Shown: piece by piece, positions 18,034 through 26,730 of the stretch
Position numbering within the stretch: position 1 is the first letter of the stretch
Layout: every line of letters starts with the position of its first letter
The notes under the pieces: model-generated
Told to the model about the DNA's origin: nothing
What the model saw: only the letters and a program-made list of their open reading frames with translations
Database searches by the model: none
Translations under genes and position numbers: made by a program
Source of the DNA: Sulfitobacter sp.
GTDB lineage: Bacteria > Pseudomonadota > Alphaproteobacteria > Rhodobacterales > Rhodobacteraceae
Direction of reading: 5' to 3'
Assembly (NCBI GenBank): GCA_017854855.1
Contig: JAFMGZ010000027.1
Location: forward strand, 1 to 38,240
DNA: 38,240 bases

Positions 18034-18792
18034 TTAGCGGCTGGCATCTGGGGTGAAGGTGGAGAAATCCACCAGCGTGCCCAGCATTTGCAGATATGCG
18101 ACCATCGCATCCATCTCGGTCAGCTGCGGCTGGCCGTCGAAATTAGCGACATTGGCCGTCTCGCCGTAGCGTTCGATCAGGCCGTCATAGTCGCTGTCGG
18201 GGTCAGCCTGCGCCTTGAAATCAGCATGGGCGTTCTCGACCATCTCGTCCGTATAGGGGACACCGACGGCGCGGTGGGTGGTGATCAGGTCTTCGATGTA
18301 TTTGCCGTCAATCGGGGTGCGCGCCAGAAAGGCGTACTTTGGCATGATCGATTCAGGTACCACCGATTGCGGGTCTGACAGGTGATCCACATGCCAGGCA
18401 TCCGAATAGCGCCCGCCGACCCGTGCCATATCAGGTCCGGTGCGTTTGGAGCCCCATTGGAACGGGTGGTCATACATGCTTTCTGCTGCCAGTGAGTAAT
18501 GGCCGTAGCGGTCCACCTCGTCGCGCATGGGCCGGATCATCTGCGAGTGGCAGACATAGCAGCCTTCGCGCACATAGATCTCGCGGCCCGTCAGTTCCAG
18601 CGGGGTGTAGGGGCGCATGCCCTCTACGTCCTCGATGGTGTTTTGCAGGTAGAACAGGGGGGCTATCTCAACGATGCCACCGATGGTGACCACCACAAGC
18701 GACAGCACCAAAAGCAAGGTGGCCGAGCGTTCGATGATGGCGTGTTTGCCAAGGATGCCCTTGGCGGCGGGGTTTGGTTTGGTATCAGACAT
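18034..18792 (-). CDS. ccoO: Cbb3-type cytochrome c oxidase subunit II, monohaem CcoO
   Basis: This monohaem membrane cytochrome is the electron entry subunit next to the catalytic CcoN. The protein is 252 aa. A membrane helix at about residues 24-47 precedes [24 protein letters not shown] sequence holding Cys78-Tyr-Val-Cys81-His82. [14 protein letters not shown] and [13 protein letters not shown] are family signatures, and MPKYAFL supplies the likely axial Met. AAGGAAAAG before the ATG is the ribosome site. It lies 11 bp after ccoN. Confidence 0.97.
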   Translation of the reverse strand: MSDTKPNPAAKGILGKHAIIERSATLLLVLSLVVVTIGGIVEIAPLFYLQNTIEDVEGMRPYTPLELTGREIYVREGCYVCHSQMIRPMRDEVDRYGHYSLAAESMYDHPFQWGSKRTGPDMARVGGRYSDAWHVDHLSDPQSVVPESIMPKYAFLARTPIDGKYIEDLITTHRAVGVPYTDEMVENAHADFKAQADPDSDYDGLIERYGETANVANFDGQPQLTEMDAMVAYLQMLGTLVDFSTFTPDASR

Positions 18793-18803
18793 GTTGCTTT
18801 TCC

Positions 18804-20408
18804 TTACTCAGCCGGCACACCGACGGGGGCAGTGGCACGTTCCCCGCCACGGACGGTCATCCAGATGTTCCAGACCATGATCAGCGCGCCCGACAGGTAG
18901 AGAACCCCGCCCAGACCCCGCACGATGTACATCGGGAATTTCGCAGCCACGGTGTCGGCGAAAGAGTTCACCAGGAAACCCTGTGCATCGACTTCACGCC
19001 ACATCAGGCCTTCCATGATGCCGGTGACCCACATGGAGGCGGCGTAGAGAACGATACCGATGGTGGCCAACCAGAAATGCCAGTTGATCGCGGACATGGA
19101 GTGCATCTGTGCCCTTCCCCAAAGCCGGGGTGTCAGGAAATACAGCGCGGCAAAGGTGATCATCCCGTTCCAGCCCAAGACGCCGGAGTGGACGTGACCG
19201 ATGGTCCAGTCTGTATAGTGGCTCAGAGAGTTGACCGCGCGGATCGACATCATCGGACCCTCAAAGGTGGACATGCCGTAGAACGCGAGGCTGATCACCA
19301 TCATCCTGATGATCGGATCGGTGCGCAGCTTGTCCCAAGCGCCATTCAGCGTCATCAGACCGTTGATCATACCGCCCCAGCTGGGCATCCACAGGATGAT
19401 GGAGAACACCATCCCCAGCGTAGACGCCCAGTCGGGGAGAGCCGTGTAATGCAAGTGGTGCGGACCCGCCCAGATATAGAGAAAGATCAGCGCCCAGAAG
19501 TGGATGATCGACAGTTTGTAGCTAAAGACAGGACGGTTGGCCTGCTTGGGCACAAAGTAATACATCATCCCCAGAAAACCCGAGGTCAAAAAGAACCCGA
19601 CCGCGTTATGGCCATACCACCACTGGGTCATGGCATCCTGCACACCAGAGAACAGCTGGATCGAACGCGAGCCAAAGATACTGACCGGCAGGGACAGGTT
19701 GTTGACCAGATGCAGCATCGCCACGGTGATGATAAAGCTCAGCAGGAACCAGTTGGCCACATAGATGTGCTTTTCCTTCCGCTTGATCAGCGTGCCCATG
19801 TAGATCAGCAGCAAGCAGACCCAGACGATGGTCAACCAGATGTCGATATACCATTCAGGCTCTGCGTATTCCTTGGACTGGGTCGATCCCAGCAGATAGC
19901 CCGTGGCGGCCAGCACGATGAACAGCTGATAGCCCCAGAACACGAACCACCGCAGGTTCCCGCCCCAAAGCCGCGTGCCGCAGGTACGCTGCACGATATA
20001 GAAACACGACATGATCAGCGCATTGCCCCCAAAGGCAAAGATCACCGCAGAGGTATGCAGCGGGCGCAGCCGGCCAAAGTTGGCATAGGGCTGTGCCCAT
20101 TCAAGGTTGAGCGCCGGAAAGGCCAGCTGAAACGCGATATACGTCCCGACCAGAAATCCTACGATCCCCCAAAAGGCCGTCGCGATGACGCCTGCACGGA
20201 CCACGTCGTCCATATAGCCGTTGGCATCAACCGCCGCGCGGGCAGGCTCATCCGTGCGCCGCAGCACCCAGATGAACATGCCTGCGGCAATGGCCATGAT
20301 CAGCAAGGCATGGACCTGATAAGCCAGGTCGCGGCCCCAATCCGCCGCAAGGGCTGCAAGTATGGTGATCAGCCCCAGGAGTAAGAGTTTGAAATAGTCA
20401 GACGTCAT
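18804..20408 (-). CDS. ccoN: Cbb3-type cytochrome c oxidase subunit I, CcoN
   Basis: This catalytic haem-copper subunit reduces O2 to water with high oxygen affinity and pumps protons. The protein is 534 aa with 12 or more predicted membrane helices. Conserved histidines occur in [16 protein letters not shown] (His118, low-spin haem), [11 protein letters not shown] (CuB and Tyr-His region), [12 protein letters not shown] and [12 protein letters not shown] (high-spin haem and haem b ligands). The ATG at 20408 follows GAAGGGAC; the frame continues to 20483 but without family similarity. It is the first gene of ccoNOQP, with a perfect FNR box 94 bp upstream. Confidence 0.97.
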   Translation of the reverse strand: MTSDYFKLLLLGLITILAALAADWGRDLAYQVHALLIMAIAAGMFIWVLRRTDEPARAAVDANGYMDDVVRAGVIATAFWGIVGFLVGTYIAFQLAFPALNLEWAQPYANFGRLRPLHTSAVIFAFGGNALIMSCFYIVQRTCGTRLWGGNLRWFVFWGYQLFIVLAATGYLLGSTQSKEYAEPEWYIDIWLTIVWVCLLLIYMGTLIKRKEKHIYVANWFLLSFIITVAMLHLVNNLSLPVSIFGSRSIQLFSGVQDAMTQWWYGHNAVGFFLTSGFLGMMYYFVPKQANRPVFSYKLSIIHFWALIFLYIWAGPHHLHYTALPDWASTLGMVFSIILWMPSWGGMINGLMTLNGAWDKLRTDPIIRMMVISLAFYGMSTFEGPMMSIRAVNSLSHYTDWTIGHVHSGVLGWNGMITFAALYFLTPRLWGRAQMHSMSAINWHFWLATIGIVLYAASMWVTGIMEGLMWREVDAQGFLVNSFADTVAAKFPMYIVRGLGGVLYLSGALIMVWNIWMTVRGGERATAPVGVPAE

Positions 20409-20501
20409 GTCGGTGTCCCTTCTTTCATCCCGGCGCGGCAAGCCTGCGCCAAGATGGGTGTTCGCATTGGCACCTTGTCCCAAAGCGCCCCCGACAGGTC
20501 T

Positions 20502-20515
20502 TTGATCTGCATCAA
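20502..20515. promoter_or_regulatory. FNR/FnrL box between ccoN and the usp gene
   Basis: TTGAT-CTGC-ATCAA matches the FNR consensus perfectly. It lies 94 bp from the ccoN start and 92 bp from the divergent usp start, so it may serve both. fnrL itself is encoded 1.1 kb away. Confidence 0.78.
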
Positions 20516-20606
20516 TAAGCTTCGGGTTTCTGATTGGCGCAGGTCAAAGACGATTTTGCCCCCGAAGGTCATCGTTCCATAGGCACCGATGATGGAGGAT
20601 CAGAAG

Positions 20607-21446
20607 ATGTCAATTCAGACCGTTACCACCATACTCACATCCGAAGATCAGATGCAGACGCAACTGATTGCGGCCACCGAATTTGCCCGCGCCGTCGATG
20701 CCCATCTGCAGGTGCTGGCCCTGGCCGTTGGAATGGACCAAAGCGGTATCGCATCATCGGCACTGGATGCCATCCCTGCCGGTATCGGGATGGAAGACAG
20801 CGTCGCCCGGGCCAAGGCGCTGGGCGCGGCGGCAACGGCGCATCTGGCAAAAGAAGACATTCGCTGGAACGTGGAACCCTTTGCCTCGCCTGCCGGGATT
20901 GTCAGCGGTGAAATCGCCCGGCACATCCGCTTTAGCGATCTGGTGGTGCTGGAAAGGGGCGCGAAAAATACGGCCTATGTGCAGATGAAGACATTGGCCG
21001 AGACGGTCCTGTTCGATGCCGATTGTCCCGTGCTGCTGTTGCCCGAGGATTATCAGATGGCCGCGCCGCCCCAAAGTGTGATGATCGCATGGGACGAAAG
21101 TGCGGCCGGCCTGCGGGCGGCGCGCTTGGCCTTGCCCTTGCTGACACAGGCCCGCGCGGTGCATGTGGTCCTGATCGACCCGCCAAAGGACGCGCCAGAC
21201 CGTTCCGACCCCGGTGGGGCCTTTGCGCAATTCCTGTCGCGTCAGGGCATCAAATGCGAAGTGTCCGTGTGCAACCGCACCGATCACAGTATCGCAGGCA
21301 CGCTCAAGCGGCGGGCCACGGAGCTGGATTGTGACCTGCTGGTCATGGGAGCTTACGGCCATTCCCGGCTACGACAAGCGGTGTTTGGCGGCACCACGCG
21401 TGACATGATGGAAGATGCGGATGTGCCTGTCTTTATGGCTCATTGA
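20607..21446 (+). CDS. Tandem-domain universal stress protein
   Basis: The protein is 279 aa with two UspA-like domains, about residues 1-145 and 155-279. The second ends with the nucleotide-binding pattern MGAYGHSRLRQAVFGGTTRDM, GX2GX9G followed by G/T; the first domain has a degenerate version. USPs bind ATP or respond to stress and starvation. A strong GGAGG (20594-20598) fixes the start at 20607 rather than at the upstream ATGs (20589, 20592). The position between ccoN and fnrL with a shared FNR box suggests low-oxygen induction. Confidence 0.85.
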   Translation: MSIQTVTTILTSEDQMQTQLIAATEFARAVDAHLQVLALAVGMDQSGIASSALDAIPAGIGMEDSVARAKALGAAATAHLAKEDIRWNVEPFASPAGIVSGEIARHIRFSDLVVLERGAKNTAYVQMKTLAETVLFDADCPVLLLPEDYQMAAPPQSVMIAWDESAAGLRAARLALPLLTQARAVHVVLIDPPKDAPDRSDPGGAFAQFLSRQGIKCEVSVCNRTDHSIAGTLKRRATELDCDLLVMGAYGHSRLRQAVFGGTTRDMMEDADVPVFMAH

Positions 21447-21482
21447 CGGCATGGCTCATTGACGGAATGGCCCAGTGACGGG
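21435..21482. repeat. Three tandem 16-bp repeats at the end of the usp gene
   Basis: Unit ATGGCTCATTGACGGC is followed by ATGGCTCATTGACGGA and the diverged ATGGCCCAGTGACGGG. The first copy supplies the last codons Met-Ala-His and stop of the usp gene. The further copies lie in the 3' region. The 16-bp period does not keep frame. Confidence 0.85.
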
Positions 21483-21506
21483 CGCACCTGCGGTCCGGGC
21501 CACAAA

Positions 21507-21524
21507 GCGGTTTTGCAAAACCGC
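21507..21524. terminator. Perfect palindrome between convergent usp and fnrL
   Basis: GCGGTTTTGCAAAACCGC is an 18-bp perfect palindrome. Transcribed from either side it can fold as a 7-bp stem with a TGCA loop. It lies in the gap between two convergent genes, so a bidirectional terminator is the simplest reading; a protein-binding site is possible. Confidence 0.45.
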
Positions 21525-21604
21525 ACTCCCTGAACGCGTGCGAAAATCAGGGATTTCCACAGGTCAAATGTTCAGGTCACGTACCAGCCATTCCAGACCA
21601 CGCC

Positions 21605-22351
21605 TTAGATCAGCATGCCGCCATCGGTGTCATCACCGGTCTCTGCCATGAGGTCTGCCAGATCGGGTATCGTGATGCTGCGGCTGCCTTTCACCTCGAT
21701 GATGCCGTCCTTGCGCAGGGCCGTCATCTGGCGGCTGACGGTTTCGATGGTCAAGCCCAGGTATTCCCCCATCGCTTCGCGCGATATCGGCATTTCGAAT
21801 GACAGCCCATCGGTCACGGGCTGTAGATGCAGGGTGGCGATCCGCTGCCCAATCAGGGCCAGCAGGCAAGTGATCTTCTCACGCGCGGTCTTGCGGCCCA
21901 AGAGCATCATCCATTCGCGCGCCACGTCCAGTTCATCCAGCGACATCGCCAAAAGGCGTTGGCCGATATGCGGCGTGGTCTCTACCATCTGCTCAAAGGG
22001 CTTGCGGCGAAAACAGCACAGGGTGACATCCTGAATGGCTTCGACGTCATAGGCGACCTTGTCGCGTCCGGGCCGGCCAATGAAATCAGAGGGCAGCAAA
22101 AGCCCCAGCATCTGCAACCGCCCATCGGGCAGGGTACGCGACAGCCGCGCGGCACCCGTAACCACCGAGGCCACGAAATGCATCTCGTCGCCCTCGAACA
22201 TGATGGGCTGCCCGGCCTCGAAGCTTCGGTAGTATTTGATATCCTCAAGACGGCGCAATTCATCATGATCACATGTGGAACAGACGGCCCGATATCTGAT
22301 GTTGCATTCAGAACAAGAGCTGAATTCCTGACCCTTACGGATGATTGTCAT
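21605..22351 (-). CDS. fnrL: FnrL, oxygen-sensing Crp/Fnr-family regulator
   Basis: This global regulator uses an oxygen-labile 4Fe-4S cluster and activates low-oxygen genes such as cbb3 oxidase and hemN. The protein is 248 aa. The N-terminal cysteines are Cys13, Cys16, Cys24 and Cys27 (CSEC...CSTC), with Cys112/113 in a later LCCFRR segment giving the internal ligand. The cyclic-nucleotide-like domain covers about 40-140. The C-terminal helix-turn-helix carries ETVSR (Glu203, Ser206, Arg207), the residues with which FNR reads TTGAT-N4-ATCAA. This agrees with the three boxes in the window. It diverges from choX. Confidence 0.95.
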   Translation of the reverse strand: MTIIRKGQEFSSCSECNIRYRAVCSTCDHDELRRLEDIKYYRSFEAGQPIMFEGDEMHFVASVVTGAARLSRTLPDGRLQMLGLLLPSDFIGRPGRDKVAYDVEAIQDVTLCCFRRKPFEQMVETTPHIGQRLLAMSLDELDVAREWMMLLGRKTAREKITCLLALIGQRIATLHLQPVTDGLSFEMPISREAMGEYLGLTIETVSRQMTALRKDGIIEVKGSRSITIPDLADLMAETGDDTDGGMLI

Positions 22352-22611
22352 TGGAATATTCTTTCACCAGTTAGACCTTTGGCGTAGCACAGAAAGGAAC
22401 GAGAATTCAATTGGTGTTCAATTTCAAATGTTTGCCTGTCAGGGTTGTGCGCCTGTCGCCAGATATGCGGATAGCGGTCCGGGTGGTGCCAGCGGTTCGG
22501 GCCAAAATTCGACAGGCCTGCGGCATATCATCATAATACCGGTTGCATTGGGGCACGCTTTGTCTTTTCATTGGCCCATCAGTCAATAAAAAACCTTAGG
22601 GAGTATTCCAT
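22352..22611. promoter_or_regulatory. Divergent region between fnrL and choX
   Basis: A 260-bp region with no gene. AGGGAG near 22598-22603 is the choX ribosome site. An imperfect ATTG...CAAT inverted repeat at 22410-22422 faintly recalls a BetI-type site but lacks the full TTGAAC half. No FNR box is visible in front of fnrL itself. Confidence 0.35.
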
Positions 22612-23535
22612 ATGAAACGCTTGCTTGCCTCAACGGCGCTGGCCCTGACCGTTGGCACATCTGTTGCCGCCGCGGGATGCGAAAAAATCACCTTCTCTGA
22701 TGTGGGTTGGACCGACATCACGGCGACCACCGCGGCTGCCTCTGTTGTGCTGGATGCGCTGGGCTATGAGACAGAGACCAAGATCCTTTCCGTACCGGTG
22801 ACCTATACCTCAATGGCAGCGGGCGATATTGACGTGTTCCTGGGCAACTGGATGCCCACAATGGAGGCCGACATCGCCCCCTACCGCGAGGCAGGGACCG
22901 TTGATACGGTGCGCGCAAACCTTCAGGGCGCGAAATATACGCTGGCCGTGAACAAGGCCGCCGCCGATTTGGGCATCACCAGCTTTGCGGCCATCGCGGC
23001 CCATGCCGATGCCTTGGATGGCAAGATCTATGGCATCGAGGCGGGCAATGACGGCAACCGCCTGATCCAGTCCATGATTGACGACAATGCCTTTGACCTC
23101 AAGGATTTCGAGGTGGTCGAATCCTCTGAGCAGGGCATGCTGGCACAGGTTCAGCGTCTGACCCGCAAAGAGGAGCCGATCGTGTTCCTGGGGTGGGAGC
23201 CGCACCCGATGAACGCCAATTTTGAACTGACCTACCTTGAGGGTGGCGATGATTTCTTTGGTCCTGATCTGGGCGGTGCGACCGTCTTTACCAACACCCG
23301 CGCAGGCTATTCCGCCGAATGCCCCAATATCGGCAAGCTGCTGGGCAATATGGAATTCACGCTGGCCATGGAAAACGAAATCATGGGCGCGATCCTGAAT
23401 GATGGCCAGGACCCCGAAGAGGCCGCAGCCGCATGGATCAAGGCCAACGCGGGCGTGCTGGACACATGGCTGGCCGGTGTGACCACCATGGACGGTGGCG
23501 ATGCAATGGCCGCGGCAAAAGCCGCGATGCAATAA
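22612..23535 (+). CDS. choX: Choline ABC transporter, periplasmic binding protein ChoX
   Basis: The protein is 307 aa with a Sec signal peptide (MKRLLASTALALTVGTSVAA, cleavage near residues 21-22). It belongs to the OpuAC-type substrate-binding family. Trp33, Asp35, Trp80, Tyr109, Asn146 and Trp195 match, with a constant offset of 10, the choline-binding residues of Sinorhizobium meliloti ChoX (Trp43, Asp45, Trp90, Tyr119, Asn156, Trp205). This supports choline rather than only betaine as ligand. It is followed by a strong hairpin before choW, which would keep the binding protein in excess of the membrane parts. Confidence 0.93.
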   Translation: MKRLLASTALALTVGTSVAAAGCEKITFSDVGWTDITATTAAASVVLDALGYETETKILSVPVTYTSMAAGDIDVFLGNWMPTMEADIAPYREAGTVDTVRANLQGAKYTLAVNKAAADLGITSFAAIAAHADALDGKIYGIEAGNDGNRLIQSMIDDNAFDLKDFEVVESSEQGMLAQVQRLTRKEEPIVFLGWEPHPMNANFELTYLEGGDDFFGPDLGGATVFTNTRAGYSAECPNIGKLLGNMEFTLAMENEIMGAILNDGQDPEEAAAAWIKANAGVLDTWLAGVTTMDGGDAMAAAKAAMQ

Positions 23536-23555
23536 GCGCCGGCACAGGCGTGACA

Positions 23556-23588
23556 GATGCCCGCCCCGCGCAGGGGCGGGCATCTTTT
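23556..23588 (+). terminator. Strong hairpin after choX
   Basis: GATGCCCGCCCC (23556-23567) and GGGGCGGGCATC (23573-23584) form a perfect 12-bp stem with a 5-nt loop, followed by TTTT. It is an intrinsic terminator or attenuator 20 bp after choX and 119 bp before choW. Read-through would express choWV at a lower level. Confidence 0.8.
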
Positions 23589-23707
23589 GGGATCAAGGCG
23601 TTTTCCGTAATACCTGATAAATCATGGGGCGCTGAACGCATTGAAATCGTTGGTTTCAGGCAGCGCTGCGGGCACAGGTCTTTTTCGAAAACGCTCAAGG
23701 GGGCAAG

Positions 23708-24541
23708 ATGGACTGGTTAACCGAAAACAAGATACCCGTTGATGACATCGCCGAGGCGGGATTCAACTGGCTCCAGATCAAGGGCGAATGGTTCTTTGAC
23801 GGGCTTGCGTCGGTGATGGAGCAACTGATCGACGCCATCCTGTTTGTTCTGCAAACGCCCCATCCGCTGATCATCATCGCGATGTTTGCAGGGCTGACCT
23901 GGCTTATTCAGCGCAACTGGAAAACTGTTGCTTTCATCGTGCTGGGCTTTTTGTTCATCCTCAACCAGGACTATTGGGAAGAAACGACCGAAAGCCTGAC
24001 GCTGGTCCTGTCGGCCTGTGTCGTTTGTATGGGGATCGGCGTGCCGATAGGCATCGCGGCGGCCCACCGCCCCAGATTATACCGATTTATGCGCCCGGTT
24101 CTGGATCTGATGCAGACATTGCCGACCTTTGTCTACCTGATCCCGGCAATCGTATTTTTCGGCATCGGGATGGTGCCGGGGTTGATCGCCACGGTGATCT
24201 TTGTACTGCCCGCACCGATCAGACTGACACAGCTTGGTATTTCCTCTACCCCCAAGGCCTTGCTGGAAGCTGCCGAGGCTTTTGGTGCCAAACCAAGCCA
24301 GACCCTGTGGAAGATCGAATTGCCCTATGCGCTGCCACAGATCATGACGGGTCTGAACCAGACCATCATGCTGTCGCTGTCGATGGTGGTGATTGCTGCA
24401 CTTGTGGGCGCGGATGGTTTGGGCGTGCCGGTGGTGCGCGCGCTCAATCAGGTAAACACGGGCCTTGGGTTTGAATCCGGGCTGATCATTGTGGTCGTGG
24501 CAATCATGCTGGACCGGATGCTGCGGGTGGGTGACAAATGA
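23708..24541 (+). CDS. choW: Choline ABC transporter permease ChoW
   Basis: The protein is 277 aa and a ProW/OpuAB-type inner-membrane permease with about six helices. The cytoplasmic EAA-like loop reads EAAEAFGAKPSQTLWKIELP near 193-212 and contacts the ATPase. Conserved LMQTLPTFVYLIPAIVFFG lies near 138-156. AAGGGGGCAAG precedes the ATG. It overlaps choV by 4 bp (ATGA) and lies behind the choX hairpin. Confidence 0.93.
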   Translation: MDWLTENKIPVDDIAEAGFNWLQIKGEWFFDGLASVMEQLIDAILFVLQTPHPLIIIAMFAGLTWLIQRNWKTVAFIVLGFLFILNQDYWEETTESLTLVLSACVVCMGIGVPIGIAAAHRPRLYRFMRPVLDLMQTLPTFVYLIPAIVFFGIGMVPGLIATVIFVLPAPIRLTQLGISSTPKALLEAAEAFGAKPSQTLWKIELPYALPQIMTGLNQTIMLSLSMVVIAALVGADGLGVPVVRALNQVNTGLGFESGLIIVVVAIMLDRMLRVGDK

Positions 24542-25554
24542 CCAACGCTGTTGAATTCCATAACGTTTCTATCGTTTTTGGTGACCGCCCCGAAAAGGCC
24601 CTGCCGCTGATGGACCAGGGCCAATCGCGCCCCGACATTGAAGCGGCAACTGGTCAGGTACTGGGCGTGCATGATTGCTCGCTCAACGTGGCGGAGGGCG
24701 AAATCCTGGTGCTGATGGGGCTGTCCGGCTCTGGCAAATCGACGTTGCTGCGGGCGGTAAACGGGCTGAACCCGGTGGCACGGGGGCATGTTCAGATCAA
24801 CGACGGCAGCTGGTCGGCAAATGTGCAGGAATGTTCCGCAGCCGATCTGCGCCGGGTCCGGCGTGAATGCGTCTCCATGGTGTTTCAGCAATTTGGCCTG
24901 CTGCCCTGGCGCAGCGTACGCGACAATGTGGCATTGGCGCTGGAACTGTCGGGCGTGTCCAAGGCAGAACGGCTGGAGCGGGCGGACAAACAGCTGGCTC
25001 TGGTTGGTCTGTCAGACTGGGCAGATCGCAAAGTGGGCGAATTGTCGGGGGGCATGCAACAGCGTGTGGGCCTTGCCCGTGCCTTTGTGACAGAGGCCCC
25101 GATCCTGTTGATGGATGAACCCTTCTCCGCGCTTGATCCTTTGATCCGTACCCGGCTTCAGGATGAATTGCTGGACCTTCAGCGCGATCTGAAGCGCACG
25201 ATCATTTTCGTCAGCCACGATCTGGACGAGGCCTTTAAACTGGGCGGGCGCATTGCGATCATGGAAGGGGGGCGCATTGTCCAGCTTGGCACCCCGCGCG
25301 AGATTTTTTCAAACCCCGCATCAGAGTATGTCGCGGATTTCGTGGCCAATATGAACCCCTTGGGCGTGCTGACGGCCAGCGACGTCATGGGCAAGCCTCA
25401 AGCCGATGACGCACCACGCGTGCCGCTGGAGATGCCCGTGTCAGAGTTGATCGAAAAGCTGGGCACCGAAGACGCGGCCTTTGCCGTTGTGGACGCAGGG
25501 CAGGTCGTTGGCACCGTGACCGCCCAAAGCATTGTAGAGCGGCTTAAGGTATAG
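24538..25554 (+). CDS. choV: Choline ABC transporter ATP-binding protein ChoV
   Basis: The protein is 338 aa and is a ProV/OpuAA-type ATPase. Walker A is GLSGSGKST (61-69), the Q-loop is in MVFQQFGLLPWR, the signature is LSGGMQQR, Walker B is ILLMDEPFSALDP, and the switch histidine is in FVSHDLDEA. A short C-terminal region (about 278-338) looks like one regulatory CBS-type repeat rather than the usual pair. It converges on hpsR with 4 bp between stop codons. Confidence 0.94.
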   Translation: MTNAVEFHNVSIVFGDRPEKALPLMDQGQSRPDIEAATGQVLGVHDCSLNVAEGEILVLMGLSGSGKSTLLRAVNGLNPVARGHVQINDGSWSANVQECSAADLRRVRRECVSMVFQQFGLLPWRSVRDNVALALELSGVSKAERLERADKQLALVGLSDWADRKVGELSGGMQQRVGLARAFVTEAPILLMDEPFSALDPLIRTRLQDELLDLQRDLKRTIIFVSHDLDEAFKLGGRIAIMEGGRIVQLGTPREIFSNPASEYVADFVANMNPLGVLTASDVMGKPQADDAPRVPLEMPVSELIEKLGTEDAAFAVVDAGQVVGTVTAQSIVERLKV

Positions 25555-25558
25555 CCGC

Positions 25559-26596
25559 TCAGCCTTGCCCGTCCGGGCGGGGGCAGGGGCCCAGCGACCC
25601 TCTGGTCATGATGGTGGTGCCCAGTTTTGCCGACTGGCCGCTGGTTTTTTTCTCTACCATATCGACCAAGGCATCGGCCGCCTTGCGCCCCATCTCGCGG
25701 TGCGGGACGTGCACGGTTGTCAGGGCAGGACTGACAATGCGGGCCAGTTCAATATCGTCAAACCCGGTGATTGAAACATCCTGCGGCACGCGCAGCCCAA
25801 GACGTCGGGCACCGATCATCGCACCGACTGCCAAAACGTCGTTGCCGCACATGACGGCTGTGGGCGGCTCTGCCCCCGCCATCAGCTTGGCAAAGGCCGC
25901 CGCACCATTTTCGATCTCATAGGGGGTTTCGATGGGCGGTATCATGGCCGCGTCCAGCCCATTTGCCACCAGCGCATCCTGCATCCCCTCAAGGCGGAAC
26001 CGCGCCCGGTCATTGCCCTGGATCACGCCGGAAATCATTCCGATCCTGCGGTGACCATGATCGATCACCTCTTGGGTCAGGGCATACATTGCTGTGCGGT
26101 TGTCAAACCCGATGGAGGGGATACGCCCGTCCGGTATATAGGACCATGCGGCAAGGGCAGGCACCTTTCGCTGGGCAAGATATTCGTAAATGGGGACGTC
26201 CCTGTCATGGCCGATCAGCAGCAATCCGTCGGCACCGCGCGCAACCAGTGCCCTGATCTGTTCCTCTTCGACTTCGGGCCTATAGGCAGAGCTGGACACC
26301 AAAAGCGTATAGCCGCGCGCATGCAATGCTTCTTGAAAGGCCTGAAGCCCGCGCGCAAAGATCGCGTTGTCCATCGTGGGAATGATTGCCCCAATGGTGA
26401 AAGTGCGTTTGGCCGCCATCACCCGCGCCCCGAAGTTTGGCGTGTATTGCAGGGCCTGGACCGCTGACATCACCCTGTTGCGCGTGGCCTCTACCACGCG
26501 ATCGGGATCATTCAAACAGCGCGACACCGTTGCCGTGGAAACGCCTGCTGTCTTGGCGACATCTTCCAGAGTTGGGGCTGATTTGCGCGGTTCCAT
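25559..26596 (-). CDS. hpsR: LacI-family regulator, HpsR-like
   Basis: The protein is 345 aa. The N-terminal helix-turn-helix is PTLEDVAKTAGVSTATVSRC (about 8-27), with a hinge helix and a periplasmic-binding-protein-like effector domain (GFDDIELARIVSPALTTVH, HREMGRKAADALVDM). Start ATG 26596 is chosen because the family motif begins eight residues later; the frame runs to 26674 without similarity. It faces the sulfonate operon across a 134-bp region with a perfect LacI-type palindrome. In Cupriavidus pinatubonensis the DHPS cluster is controlled by a LacI-type regulator named HpsR; equivalence here is from context. The effector is probably DHPS or a breakdown product. Confidence 0.78.
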   Translation of the reverse strand: MEPRKSAPTLEDVAKTAGVSTATVSRCLNDPDRVVEATRNRVMSAVQALQYTPNFGARVMAAKRTFTIGAIIPTMDNAIFARGLQAFQEALHARGYTLLVSSSAYRPEVEEEQIRALVARGADGLLLIGHDRDVPIYEYLAQRKVPALAAWSYIPDGRIPSIGFDNRTAMYALTQEVIDHGHRRIGMISGVIQGNDRARFRLEGMQDALVANGLDAAMIPPIETPYEIENGAAAFAKLMAGAEPPTAVMCGNDVLAVGAMIGARRLGLRVPQDVSITGFDDIELARIVSPALTTVHVPHREMGRKAADALVDMVEKKTSGQSAKLGTTIMTRGSLGPCPRPDGQG

Positions 26597-26668
26597 CCGG
26601 GAATTGATCTCTTTCAATATCTCAAGCCTGCATAGCTTAAGTCCTTGGAAATATGAATATGTAAATCC

Positions 26669-26696
26669 TTGCATTGAAAATGTAAGCGCTTACACT
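26669..26696 (+). promoter_or_regulatory. Candidate promoter of the DHPS operon
   Basis: TTGCAT (26669-26674) and TACACT (26691-26696) are separated by 16 bp on the plus strand. The operator palindrome overlaps this spacer and the -10, as expected for repression. By eye only. Confidence 0.4.
26681..26694. promoter_or_regulatory. LacI-family operator palindrome (probable HpsR site)
   Basis: TGTAAGCGCTTACA is a perfect 14-bp palindrome with the central CG typical of LacI-family operators. It lies 36 bp before the first operon gene and 84 bp before the hpsR start, so it could repress both. Confidence 0.8.
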
Positions 26697-26730
26697 AAGG
26701 GAGAGCCGACTCACTGAAGGAGCTTCGCCC

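Noticed and set aside
18774..20384. 536-codon open frame antisense to ccoN
   Set aside because: It is the exact shadow of ccoN on the opposite strand, with composition typical of GC-rich antisense frames and no recognisable domain.
22410..22422. ATTG-N5-CAAT as a BetI site for choX
   Set aside because: Only the outer four bases match and the TTGAAC half-site is broken; kept as a note only.
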